This document shows positions 43,941-54,844 of a DNA stretch of 64,000 bases, in pieces; within the stretch, counting starts at the first letter, position 1; the number at the start of each line of letters is the position of its first letter. Below the pieces are notes generated by a model, which was not told the DNA's origin, did not search any database, and saw only the letters and a program-made list of their open reading frames with translations. Both the position numbers and the translations under genes were made by a program. Source of the stretch: Frateuria_A yonginensis (GTDB lineage Bacteria; Pseudomonadota; Gammaproteobacteria; Xanthomonadales; Rhodanobacteraceae); the NCBI RefSeq assembly GCF_037137055.1, contig NZ_JBBBNY010000015.1:1-64000 (forward strand), read 5' to 3'.

Positions 43941-44194
43941 GCGCGGGCCGGCGCCTTCCCGCTGGACGCGCGCTGCCGTCGCAGCGCGCGGCGATGCCGC
44001 AGGCTCATCCCCAGCCAGGCGGTGAGCCCGCCGAGCAGCCATCCGATCACCACGGCGGCGAGCAGGCCGGCACCCTTGGGCATCTGCACCCGGGCGAAGG
44101 CCAGGTCGTAGCTCACCGGATCGGCGTTGAGCGCGCCGACGACCACGCCGAGGACGACGGAAAACGCGAGGACGAGCAGGGCTAGCAATCGCAT
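43937..44194 (-). CDS. lapA: LPS assembly protein LapA (DUF1049)
   Basis: 85 residues with two membrane helices (about 3-23 and 43-65), the NADPVSYDLAF loop between them and a basic Arg-rich C-terminus, as in LapA/YciS. It works with LapB at the inner membrane. First gene of the tightly overlapped envelope run ending in galU; about 200 bases separate it from ihfB, with two terminators in that gap. Confidence 0.9.
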   Translation of the reverse strand: MRLLALLVLAFSVVLGVVVGALNADPVSYDLAFARVQMPKGAGLLAAVVIGWLLGGLTAWLGMSLRHRRALRRQRASSGKAPARA

Positions 44195-44316
44195 GCGCGG
44201 ACTTTACCCGATCGCCTCGAACAGGCACAGAGCGGGAGCGCCGGGGCCGTGCCGCGCCTGCGGTCGGCACCGCATGGTTGCCTGGGCGAGCCGACCCGAC
44301 GCCCCGGTGCGGCCAC

Positions 44317-44350
44317 AAAAAAAGGCAGGTCCGGCTGGCGCCGCCTGCCC
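44317..44350 (-). terminator. Intrinsic terminator downstream of ihfB (second of two)
   Basis: On the minus strand, GGCAGG pairs with CCTGCC across a GC-rich loop and is followed immediately by seven T residues (44323-44317). This is a textbook Rho-independent terminator. It lies about 70 bases after the ihfB stop, behind another hairpin. Confidence 0.85.
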
Positions 44351-44353
44351 TGG

Positions 44354-44382
44354 AAAAAGCACCGGAGCCTGGATGCTCCGGC
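44354..44382 (-). terminator. Intrinsic terminator downstream of ihfB (first of two)
   Basis: Minus-strand stem CCGGAGC / GCTCCGG (44381-44375 and 44368-44362) with a six-base loop, then TGCTTTTT. It starts about 12 bases after the ihfB stop. With the next hairpin it forms a tandem terminator separating ihfB from the lapA-galU run, which therefore needs its own promoter near 44200-44310. Confidence 0.8.
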
Positions 44383-44393
44383 TTACCCTGCGA

Positions 44394-44693
44394 TCAGGCG
44401 GTTTCCGCCTGCAGCGCCAGGTTGACCCGCTCGCGCAGCTCCTTGCCCGGCTTGAAATGCGGCACGTGCTTGCCCGGCAGGGCCACCGCCTCGCCGGTCT
44501 TGGGGTTGCGCCCCATGCGCGGCGGCCGGTAGTGCAGCGCGAAGCTGCCGAAGCCACGGACCTCGATGCGTTCGCCCTGGGCGAGCGCCTGGCTCATCTG
44601 CTCGATCACGCTCTTGACCGCGAGCTCGACGTCGTTGAACGCAAGGTGGGTCTGGCGCCTGGCCAGCGCCTCGATCAGTTCGGATTTGGTCAT
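44394..44693 (-). CDS. ihfB: Integration host factor subunit beta
   Basis: 99 residues: MTKSELIEALARRQTHL, the dimer helices, RGFGSFALHYR, and the DNA-intercalating arm RMGRNPKTGEAVALPGKHVPHFKPGKEL with the conserved Pro of the NPxTG tip. IHF bends DNA in recombination, replication and transcription as an alpha-beta heterodimer. It lies downstream of rpsA, the normal gammaproteobacterial order, with a hairpin between them. Confidence 0.95.
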   Translation of the reverse strand: MTKSELIEALARRQTHLAFNDVELAVKSVIEQMSQALAQGERIEVRGFGSFALHYRPPRMGRNPKTGEAVALPGKHVPHFKPGKELRERVNLALQAETA

Positions 44694-44721
44694 GGGTCCC
44701 CAATTTCCGTGACGTACAACA

Positions 44722-44746
44722 GCGGGGCGGCGCACTGCCGCCCCGC
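44722..44746 (-). terminator. Hairpin between rpsA and ihfB
   Basis: A perfect 10-bp stem (GCGGGGCGGC / GCCGCCCCGC) with a five-base loop lies about 27 bases after the rpsA stop on the minus strand, followed by TGTTGTACG rather than a pure T run. It may partly end rpsA transcripts and lower ihfB read-through. Confidence 0.6.
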
Positions 44747-44772
44747 GTCCAGCCCTCGGGCCGATCCGAAGA

Positions 44773-46446
44773 TCACTCGGCCTTGTTGAGCTGCTCCTTC
44801 AGCAGCGCACCCAGCTTGGTGGTGCCACCGGAAGCGGAGCCGTACTCGGCCATCGCGTCCTGCAGTTCCTCCTCGTCCTTGGCGCGGATCGACAGCGACA
44901 GCTGGCGGCCCTTGCGGTCCATGCCGGTGAACTTGGCCTCGACCTTGTCGCCCACCTTCAGGTGCTGCGAAGCGTCATCGATGCGCTCCTTGGCGATGTC
45001 GTTGGCGCGGATGTAACCCTCCACGCCGTCGCCCAGGTCGACCACCGCGCCCTTGGCGTCCACTTCCTTCACGGTGCCGGTGACGACGGTGCCGCGCGGA
45101 TGGTTGGCCATGAACTGGCCGAACGGATCCTGCTCCATCTGCTTGATGCCGAGGGAGATGCGCTCGCGCTCCGGATCGACGGCCAGCACCACCGCCTCGA
45201 TCTCGTCGCCCTTCTTGAAGTTGCGCACGAGGTCTTCGCCGGAGGCCTGCCAGGAGATGTCGGACAGGTGCACCAGGCCGTCGATACCGCCTTCCAGGCC
45301 GATGAAGATGCCGAAGTCGGTGATCGACTTGATCTGGCCGGAAACCTTGTCGCCCTTCTTGTGCATGGCGGCGAAGGCTTCCCACGGGTTGGAGCGGGTC
45401 TGCTTGATGCCCAGCGAGATGCGGCGACGCTCCTCGTCCACGTCCAGCACCATCACTTCGGTCTCGTCACCGACCTGCACGACCTTGGCCGGGTTGACGT
45501 TCTTGTTGGTCCAGTCCATCTCGGACACGTGGACCAGGCCCTCGACGCCCGGCTCGATCTCGACGAAGCAGCCGTAGTCGGTGACGTTGGAGACCTTGCC
45601 GAACAGGCGCGAGCCGACCGGGTAACGACGCGAGATGTTGACCCACGGGTCGTCGCCCAGCTGCTTGAGGCCCAGCGACACGCGGTTGCGCTCGCGATCG
45701 TACTTGAGCACGCGCACGTCCAGTTCGTCGCCGACGTTGACCACCTCGGACGGATGGCGCACGCGCTTCCACGCCATGTCGGTGATGTGCAGCAGGCCGT
45801 CGATGCCGCCCAGGTCCACGAATGCGCCGTAGTCGGTGAGGTTCTTGACCGTGCCCTTGACCACCGCGCCCTCGGTCAGGCGCTCCAGCAGCTTCTCGCG
45901 CTCCTCGGAGAACTCGGTCTCGACGACGGCGCGGCGGCTGACGACCACGTTGTTGCGCTTGCGGTCGAGCTTGATGATCTTGAACTCGAGGTCCTTGCCC
46001 TCGAGGTACACCGGGTCGCGGACCGGGCGCACGTCGACCAGCGAGCCCGGCAGGAACGCGCGGACGTCCTTGATGTCGACGGTGAAGCCGCCCTTGACCT
46101 TGCCGGAGATCTTGCCGGTGATGGTCTCTTCCTTGTCGAAAGCCGCCTCGAGGTCGTCCCACACCATCGAGCGCTTGGCCTTCTCGCGGGAGAGCTTGGT
46201 CTCGCCGAAGCCGTCTTCCAGGGCGTCGAGGGCAACCTTCACCTCGTCGCCTACCTGCACTTCCAGCGTGCCCTCTTCGTCCTTGAACTGCTCGATCGGG
46301 ACGATGCCTTCGCTCTTGAGGCCGGCGTTGATCACGACGACGTCGTTGCGGATTTCCACGACGATGCCGGTGACGATGGCACCCGGCTTCAGCTTGGCGA
46401 TGGCCTGCTGGCTCTGTTCAAACAGCTCGGCAAAACTTTCAGTCAT
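44773..46446 (-). CDS. rpsA: 30S ribosomal protein S1
   Basis: 557 residues, identical in length to E. coli S1. Six S1 RNA-binding domains: two divergent N-terminal ones (ribosome docking) and four typical ones with repeated GxVxxxTDYGxFVDL-like strands and D-R-E/K-R-x-R-x-S-L-G-x-K ends. It delivers mRNA to the 30S subunit. ATG 46446 has only a weak ribosome binding site, as is common for rpsA, where S1 controls its own translation. Downstream of cmk by 186 bases. Confidence 0.96.
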   Translation of the reverse strand: MTESFAELFEQSQQAIAKLKPGAIVTGIVVEIRNDVVVINAGLKSEGIVPIEQFKDEEGTLEVQVGDEVKVALDALEDGFGETKLSREKAKRSMVWDDLEAAFDKEETITGKISGKVKGGFTVDIKDVRAFLPGSLVDVRPVRDPVYLEGKDLEFKIIKLDRKRNNVVVSRRAVVETEFSEEREKLLERLTEGAVVKGTVKNLTDYGAFVDLGGIDGLLHITDMAWKRVRHPSEVVNVGDELDVRVLKYDRERNRVSLGLKQLGDDPWVNISRRYPVGSRLFGKVSNVTDYGCFVEIEPGVEGLVHVSEMDWTNKNVNPAKVVQVGDETEVMVLDVDEERRRISLGIKQTRSNPWEAFAAMHKKGDKVSGQIKSITDFGIFIGLEGGIDGLVHLSDISWQASGEDLVRNFKKGDEIEAVVLAVDPERERISLGIKQMEQDPFGQFMANHPRGTVVTGTVKEVDAKGAVVDLGDGVEGYIRANDIAKERIDDASQHLKVGDKVEAKFTGMDRKGRQLSLSIRAKDEEELQDAMAEYGSASGGTTKLGALLKEQLNKAE

Positions 46447-46632
46447 GTTGATTCCAGAAATGAGAAAAGGCCGTAGCCCCCTGTGCGCGCCGTCGGATGA
46501 AATGCGCACGGGCTGACCGGCCCACCGGTTGTGGGTGTCGCAGAAAACGCGCCCTGTGACGGACCGCCCTGTCGGCACCGTTGACCAAAACCCCCGCCGC
46601 GGCAGGAGCACCTAAAAGCCGCGTGCAGCCGG

Positions 46633-47313
46633 TCAGGGCCGCACGACGGCAAATACTTTCGCGACCACGGCCTCGATCGGCATGCCGGTGGTGTCCACCA
46701 CAACCGCATCGTCCGCCGGTCGGAGCGGGGCGACGGCCCGCGATGCATCGCGTTCGTCGCGCGCCTCGATCTCGCGCTGAAGGACGCCAAGTGTAACGTT
46801 CAGGCCCTTTTCCTTCAACTGCTTATAGCGCCTTTTCGCCCGCTCGGCGGCGCTGGCGGTGAGGAACACCTTGAAAGGCGCGTCCGGGAAGATCACCGTG
46901 CCCATGTCGCGCCCGTCGGCGACCAGCCCAGGGGCCTTGCGGAAGCCCAACTGCAGGTCGACCAGCGCCTGCCGCACCGAGGGGATCGAGGCGATCGCCG
47001 AGGCGGCAGCGCCGGCGGTTTCCGTGCGCAGCTCGTCGGTGGCGTCATGGCCGTTGACGATGACCCGCGTATCCCCGCCGTCGGCGGCGGCCTGGAAGCG
47101 GATCTTGGTGGTGCGGGCACAACGGGTGACCGCCTCGGCATCCGACAGATCCAGCCCCTCCGCGCCCGCCGCGTAACCGATCGCTCGGTACAGCGCGCCC
47201 GAATCGAGCAGCCGCCAGCCCAACCGCTCGGCGACCAGACGGCTGATGGTGCCCTTGCCCGAACCGGACGGCCCGTCGATGGTGAGGACAGGGACCGGCT
47301 GCGTGCGGCTCAT
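46633..47313 (-). CDS. cmk: Cytidylate kinase
   Basis: 226 residues. P-loop GPSGSGKGT (about residue 14), RLLDSGALYRAIGY, DGRDMGTVIFPDAPFKVFLTA and the Arg-rich lid RAKRRYKQL are all present. It phosphorylates CMP and dCMP. ATG 47313 has CGGGAG eight bases upstream. It precedes rpsA in the common cmk-rpsA-ihfB order. Confidence 0.95.
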   Translation of the reverse strand: MSRTQPVPVLTIDGPSGSGKGTISRLVAERLGWRLLDSGALYRAIGYAAGAEGLDLSDAEAVTRCARTTKIRFQAAADGGDTRVIVNGHDATDELRTETAGAAASAIASIPSVRQALVDLQLGFRKAPGLVADGRDMGTVIFPDAPFKVFLTASAAERAKRRYKQLKEKGLNVTLGVLQREIEARDERDASRAVAPLRPADDAVVVDTTGMPIEAVVAKVFAVVRP

Positions 47314-47553
47314 GGGACTCCCGGGGCATCTGGCAAAGGCGCCATGGTAGCGCGTTGCCGCGGGAGCGCGCGCCGCCGGCTGCGTATCCCCCGGACGGCT
47401 GCCGGCCGCGTGTCGACAGCTTTCCGCGTCTTCGCGGGTGCAGGTCCGACGGACCCGCAAGGGCCCGGAACTGCCAGGCATCCCCCGACCACCCCGCCCG
47501 CCGCTCCGAGGGGAGAGGGCAAAGGCGCTTGCTTTTGCGGTGTCCACCCGGCA

Positions 47554-47575
47554 CATTCATACGATCGTTTGAATG
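47554..47575. promoter_or_regulatory. Near-perfect palindrome upstream of fadH, probable repressor operator
   Basis: A 22-base palindrome with 10 of 11 pairs matched: half-sites CATTCA and TGAATG around a central ACGATCGT. It ends at the first possible ATG of the fadH frame (47573) and overlaps where a weak -10 (CATACG, with TTGCGG 17 bases before) would fall. Size and symmetry fit a TetR-type repressor site of the kind that controls fatty-acid degradation genes. The cognate regulator is not in this window. Confidence 0.6.
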
Positions 47576-47584
47576 GATGCCGGC

Positions 47585-49597
47585 ATGCACTATCCGCACC
47601 TGTTCGCCCCGCTGGACCTGGGCTTCGTCACCCTGCCCAACCGGATCCTGATGGGCTCCATGCACACCGGCCTGGAGGACCGCGCAGCGGACTACGACAA
47701 GCTGGCCGCCTATTTCGCCGAACGCGCGCGCGGCGGCGTCGGGCTGATGGTCACGGGCGGCATCGCGCCGAGCATCGCCGGCTGGCTCAAACCATTCGGC
47801 GGGCGCCTGTCGATGCCCTGGCACCTGCCCCGGCACCGCAAGCTCACCCACGCCGTGCACGCCGAGGGCGGGCGCATCTGCCTGCAGATCCTGCATGCCG
47901 GTCGCTACGGCCATCACCCGCTGTCGGTCGCCCCGTCCCGGGTCAAGTCGCCGATCACCCCGTTCACCCCGCGCGCCCTGTCCGCGCGAGGGGTCGAGCG
48001 CACCCTCGGCGACTTCGTGCGCTGCGCGGCGCTCGCCCGCGAGGCCGGTTACGACGGCATCGAAGTGATGGGCTCGGAGGGCTACCTGATCAACCAGTTC
48101 CTCGCCGAGCGCACCAACCGGCGCACGGACGCGTGGGGCGGCACCGCGGAGCGGCGCATGCGCTTCGCGGTCGAGATCGTGCGGCGCATCCGCGAGGCGG
48201 TGGGCCCGGACTTCATCATCATTTTCCGGCTGTCCATGCTCGACCTGGTGGAGGGCGGGCAATCATGGTCGGAGATCGTCGCGCTGGCCCGCGCCGTCGA
48301 GGCCGCCGGCGCCACCCTGATCAACACCGGCATCGGCTGGCACGAGGCGCGCGTGCCGACCATCGTGACCTCGGTGCCGCGCGCGGGCTTTGCCTGGGTG
48401 ACGGCGCGGATGAAGGGCGAAGTCCGCATTCCACTGATCGCCACCAACCGCATCAACATGCCGGAGGCGGCCGAGCGCCTGCTGGCCGGCGGCGCCGCGG
48501 ACATGGTCTCGATGGCCCGCCCGCTGCTGGCCGACCCGGCCTGGCCGGCCAAGGCCCGTACCGGCCGCGCGGCCGCGATCAACACCTGCATCGCCTGCAA
48601 CCAGGCCTGCCTGGATCACGTCTTCGCGAACCGGCGGGCGAGCTGCCTGGTCAATCCGCGCGCCTGCCACGAGACCGAGCTCCCTATCGCCACCACGGCG
48701 CAGCCCAAGCGCATCGCCGTGGTGGGCGCAGGCCCGGCCGGCCTGGCCTGCGCGACCACCCTGGCCGAGCGGGGGCATACCGTGACGCTGTTCGAACAGG
48801 CCCCAGCGATCGGGGGGCAGTTCAACTGCGCCAAGCGCATTCCCGGCAAGGAGGAGTTCCACGAGACGCTGCGCTACTACGCGCACCGCCTGGCCGAGCT
48901 GGGCGTGGAGCAGCGCCTCGGCTGCACCGCGGATGCCGCCGCCCTGCGCGGCTACGACGAGGTGGTGGTGGCCACCGGCGTGGTGCCGCGGCAGGTCCGT
49001 TTCCCCGGTTGCGACGACCCGCGGGTGCTGGGCTACCTGGACGTGCTCGCCCACGACCGCCCGGTCGGTCCCCGGGTGGCGATCATCGGCGCCGGTGGCA
49101 TCGGCTTCGATGTCGCCGAGTTCCTCGCCGCCCGCCCGCCCTCGCCCACCCTCGATCCGCTGCGCTGGACCCGCGAATGGGGCGTGGATCGCACCCTGGC
49201 CGCGCGCGGCGGGCTGGTGGCGGCCGCACCCGAGCCGCCGGCGCGGCAGGTCTGGTTGCTGCAACGCAGCCAGGGGCGCCCGGGGGCCCGGCTCAACAAG
49301 ACCACCGGCTGGGTGCATCGGGCCACGCTCAAGGCGATGCAGGTACGGATGCTCGGCGGGGTCCGGTACGAGCGCTTCGACGACGCCGGCCTGCACGTCC
49401 GGATCGAGGACCATGCCCAGGTCCTGCCGGTCGACAACGTGGTCATCTGCGCCGGACAGGAGCCGAACGCCACCCTGGCACAGGCGCTGCGCGACGCCGG
49501 CCTGCGCCCGCACGTGATCGGTGGCGCCGCGGTAGCGGCCGAACTCGACGCGAAGCGGGCCATTGCCCAGGGCACCCGGCTGGCGGCGGCGCTCTAG
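47585..49597 (+). CDS. fadH: NADPH-dependent 2,4-dienoyl-CoA reductase
   Basis: 670 residues (E. coli FadH 672). N-terminal TIM barrel of the old yellow enzyme family binds FMN (LFAPLDLGFVTLPNRILMGS, HAGRYGHH, GYLINQFL). A 4Fe-4S site follows with CIACNQACLDHVF and a later Cys, then FAD (VVGAGPAGLACATTLAERG) and NADPH (AIIGAGGIGFDVAEFL) domains. It removes the 4-double bond of unsaturated acyl-CoAs in beta-oxidation. ATG 47585 (MHYPHLF) aligns with E. coli MSYPSLF; ATG 47573 lies in the palindromic operator. No clear Shine-Dalgarno at either. Confidence 0.94.
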   Translation: MHYPHLFAPLDLGFVTLPNRILMGSMHTGLEDRAADYDKLAAYFAERARGGVGLMVTGGIAPSIAGWLKPFGGRLSMPWHLPRHRKLTHAVHAEGGRICLQILHAGRYGHHPLSVAPSRVKSPITPFTPRALSARGVERTLGDFVRCAALAREAGYDGIEVMGSEGYLINQFLAERTNRRTDAWGGTAERRMRFAVEIVRRIREAVGPDFIIIFRLSMLDLVEGGQSWSEIVALARAVEAAGATLINTGIGWHEARVPTIVTSVPRAGFAWVTARMKGEVRIPLIATNRINMPEAAERLLAGGAADMVSMARPLLADPAWPAKARTGRAAAINTCIACNQACLDHVFANRRASCLVNPRACHETELPIATTAQPKRIAVVGAGPAGLACATTLAERGHTVTLFEQAPAIGGQFNCAKRIPGKEEFHETLRYYAHRLAELGVEQRLGCTADAAALRGYDEVVVATGVVPRQVRFPGCDDPRVLGYLDVLAHDRPVGPRVAIIGAGGIGFDVAEFLAARPPSPTLDPLRWTREWGVDRTLAARGGLVAAAPEPPARQVWLLQRSQGRPGARLNKTTGWVHRATLKAMQVRMLGGVRYERFDDAGLHVRIEDHAQVLPVDNVVICAGQEPNATLAQALRDAGLRPHVIGGAAVAAELDAKRAIAQGTRLAAAL

Positions 49598-49850
49598 GCG
49601 CGGCTGCGGGGAGTTCGGAAAGCGCTTGAGGGTTGGGACTCAAGCCACTGAAAAGGAAAGCGCCTCGCGAACGACGCGTCGGTATCGGTTCTGGGGGAGG
49701 AGACCGAGTACCGCGGGGATAGCGTCGCTGCGAGGCGAGGGTCGCCGCCACCCGGGGGGAGGGGACGGTGGCGGGACGAGGCAAACGATACGCTCGTCAC
49801 AAACGTCCATCCAATATATATTTTCACGCCAACTTATTCAGATGGCGACT

Positions 49851-50762
49851 ATGTTCGATCTCCGGCAGCTCCGCTACTTCGTGGCCGTGGCCGAGGAGCT
49901 CAGCTTCACCCGTGCCGCCCAGCGCCTGCACATCTCCCAGCCCCCGCTGTCGCAGCAGATCCAGGCGCTGGAACAGGACCTGGGCACGCGCCTGTTCGAC
50001 CGCGACAAGCGCAACGTCGCGCTGACCGGGCCGGGTCGCATCCTGCTGGAGCAGGCCCGCCAGATCCTGGCCAAGGCAGAGGAGGCACGTGCCCACGTCA
50101 GCGATGCGGCGGCCGGCTTCAGCGGCGTGCTGCGCCTGGCCTACACGGTGTCGGTCACCTTCCACCGCGCCCTGCCCCAGACGCTGCTGCGCTTCGGCCA
50201 GCATGCGCCCAAGGTGCGTATGCAGCTGCGCGAGATGTACAGCGAACCGCAGTTCACCGCGCTGCGTACCGGGCAGATCGACGTGGGCTTCGTGCGCGAC
50301 GAGCCGCGCCACGAGTCGGACGCCCGCGCCCTGCGCATGGACGTCATCGACTACGAGCCGCTGCTGCTGGCCGTGCCCTCTGGCCACCGGCTGGCCGGGC
50401 GCGACAGCGTGCAGTTCGGCGAACTGTCGGAGGAACCGTTCGTGAGCCAGCCCAGGGAGCTGGCAGCGACACTCTACGACCGGCTGGTGCAGCTGGCGGG
50501 CAAGGCGGGCTTCCACCCCGTGATCCGCCAGCTGGCGCAGCAGATCAACGGCCTGCTGGCGCTGGTGGCCGCCGGCATCGGCCTGGCGCTGGTGCCGGCC
50601 AGCATGCGCGTGGTGCAGCTGGGTGGCGTCAGCTATGTCTCGCTGGAGGATCCGGACGCCTATCTGCTGCTGGCGGTGGCCAGCCTCAGGGACAACCCCT
50701 CGCCCGTGCTGGCAAAGTTCCTGCAGATCGTCAAAGGCGTGGAGGATGCACCGGACTTGTGA
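49851..50762 (+). CDS. LysR-family transcriptional regulator
   Basis: 303 residues. N-terminal winged helix (FDLRQLRYFVAVAEELSFT to RLFDRDKRNVALT) followed by a periplasmic-binding-like effector domain from about residue 90, with LLRFGQHAPKVRMQLREM and AAGIGLALVPASMR. ATG 49851 is used, matching the family N-terminus; ATG 49842 is in frame. Neither has a Shine-Dalgarno. The 253-base gap after fadH ends in an AT-rich stretch (49813-49825, TATATATTTT) likely to hold the promoter. The target is unknown. Confidence 0.9.
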   Translation: MFDLRQLRYFVAVAEELSFTRAAQRLHISQPPLSQQIQALEQDLGTRLFDRDKRNVALTGPGRILLEQARQILAKAEEARAHVSDAAAGFSGVLRLAYTVSVTFHRALPQTLLRFGQHAPKVRMQLREMYSEPQFTALRTGQIDVGFVRDEPRHESDARALRMDVIDYEPLLLAVPSGHRLAGRDSVQFGELSEEPFVSQPRELAATLYDRLVQLAGKAGFHPVIRQLAQQINGLLALVAAGIGLALVPASMRVVQLGGVSYVSLEDPDAYLLLAVASLRDNPSPVLAKFLQIVKGVEDAPDL

Positions 50763-50785
50763 AGCCCGCCGGCAGCCGCTACACT
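50757..50785 (+). promoter_or_regulatory. Sigma70-type promoter for the L36 paralogue gene
   Basis: TTGTGA (-35) and TACACT (-10) are separated by exactly 17 bases; the -10 ends 40 bases before the GTG of the L36 gene. The -35 overlaps the stop codon of the LysR gene, so the ribosomal gene has its own transcription unit. I see no obvious Zur box. Confidence 0.55.
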
Positions 50786-50825
50786 TGTCAGCTTGAATTT
50801 TCCCGTTTTGTTCCAGGAGCTGGCC

Positions 50826-50951
50826 GTGAAGGTGCTTTCCTCTCTGAAGTCCGCCAAGCAGCGGCACCGTGACTGCAAGGTCGTGCGCCGTCGCGGCAAG
50901 GTCTTCGTGATCTGCAAGAGCAACCCGCGTTTCAAGGCGCGCCAGCGCTGA
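50826..50951 (+). CDS. ykgO: 50S ribosomal protein L36, zinc-independent paralogue (YkgO type)
   Basis: 41 residues, MKVLSSLKSAKQRHRDC...ICKSNPRFKARQR, from GTG 50826 with AGGAG six bases upstream. It matches the second bL36 type (MKVL-x-SL...KERHPDC...VICKSNPRFKA) and has only two Cys, lacking the four-ligand zinc ribbon of the standard L36. In E. coli the YkgO/RpmJ2 form replaces zinc L36 under zinc starvation. It has its own promoter and terminator. Too short for ordinary gene finders. Confidence 0.92.
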   Translation: MKVLSSLKSAKQRHRDCKVVRRRGKVFVICKSNPRFKARQR

Positions 50952-50970
50952 ACCGTCCGGGTTGGACGTG

Positions 50971-50998
50971 AAAAAGGCCGCTCGATGCGGCCTTTTTT
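50971..50998. terminator. Strong intrinsic terminator after the L36 gene, bidirectional
   Basis: Stem AAAAAGGCCGC / GCGGCCTTTTTT with loop TCGAT lies 19 bases after the L36 stop. A6-like and T6 flanks on both sides make it work in both directions, so it may also end the carA-carB-greA transcript coming from the right. Confidence 0.9.
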
Positions 50999-51051
50999 GT
51001 GCGCGCGGTCCGCCGTTGCCCGGCTTGCCGTCCGACCCGCTTATCGCTGAA

Positions 51052-51128
51052 CCCGCAGGAACGGGCCGCTCGCGATGCGCCTTGCCGGTTTCCAGGCCAC
51101 AGGCATCGCGAGCGAGCTCGCTCCTACA
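51052..51128. repeat. REP doublet (REPIN-like inverted repeat)
   Basis: Two inverted copies of a REP-type sequence: the right arm (51103-51128) contains GCATCGCGAGCGAGCTCGCT and ends CCTACA; the left arm (51052-51078) is a diverged inverse copy ending CTCGCGATGC. About 24 bases separate them. It resembles the REP elements of Pseudomonas and Stenotrophomonas, which are mobilised by RAYT transposases. Placed between greA and the terminator of the L36 gene. I noticed no other copy in the window. Confidence 0.75.
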
Positions 51129-51143
51129 CGTGACGGCCCGAGG

Positions 51144-51616
51144 TCACTCGTAGCGTACGCCGGTGATCTCGTAGCGCTTGACCCCGTTGGGCGCCTTGAA
51201 CTCGAAACTGTCGCCCTCGCTCTTGCCGATCAGCGCACGGGCGATCGGCGAGGAGACGGCGATCAGCCGCTGCTTGATGTCGGCTTCCAGGTCGCCCACG
51301 ATCTGGTAGGTCACCGCCTCGCCGGAGTCCTCCTCTTCCAGATCGACGGTGGCGCCGAACACGACCTTGCTGCCGGCGCCCAGCTTGGACACGTCGATGA
51401 CCTCGGCGGTCGACAGCGCGGCTTCCAGCTCGGCGATGCGCCCCTCGACGAAGCTCTGCTGCTCGCGCGCCGCGTGGTACTCGGCGTTCTCCTTCAGGTC
51501 GCCGTGCGCGCGGGCTTCGGCGATCGCCGCGATGATGCGGGGGCGTTCGACCGACTTGAGGCGCTCGAGCTCGGCGCGCAGGCGTTCCGAACCGGCCTTG
51601 GTGATGGGGGCGCGAC

Positions 51617-51620
<4 letters not shown>
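51144..51620 (-). CDS. greA: Transcription elongation factor GreA
   Basis: 158 residues: N-terminal coiled coil (PITKAGSERLRAELERLKS...DLKENAEYHAAREQQ, with the acidic D-x-x-E-N tip) and C-terminal FKBP-like domain (GSKVVFGATVDLEE, ISVSSPIARALIGK-like end). It rescues backtracked RNA polymerase by stimulating transcript cleavage. Its ATG overlaps the carB stop (ATGA), so it is the last gene of carA-carB-greA. Confidence 0.95.

Positions 51621-54843
<3,223 letters not shown>

Positions 54844-54844
<1 letters not shown>

Noticed and set aside
49624..49645. Small stem GCTTGAG/CTCAAGC after fadH as terminator
   Set aside because: Only seven pairs, no T run and followed by purines; too weak to call.
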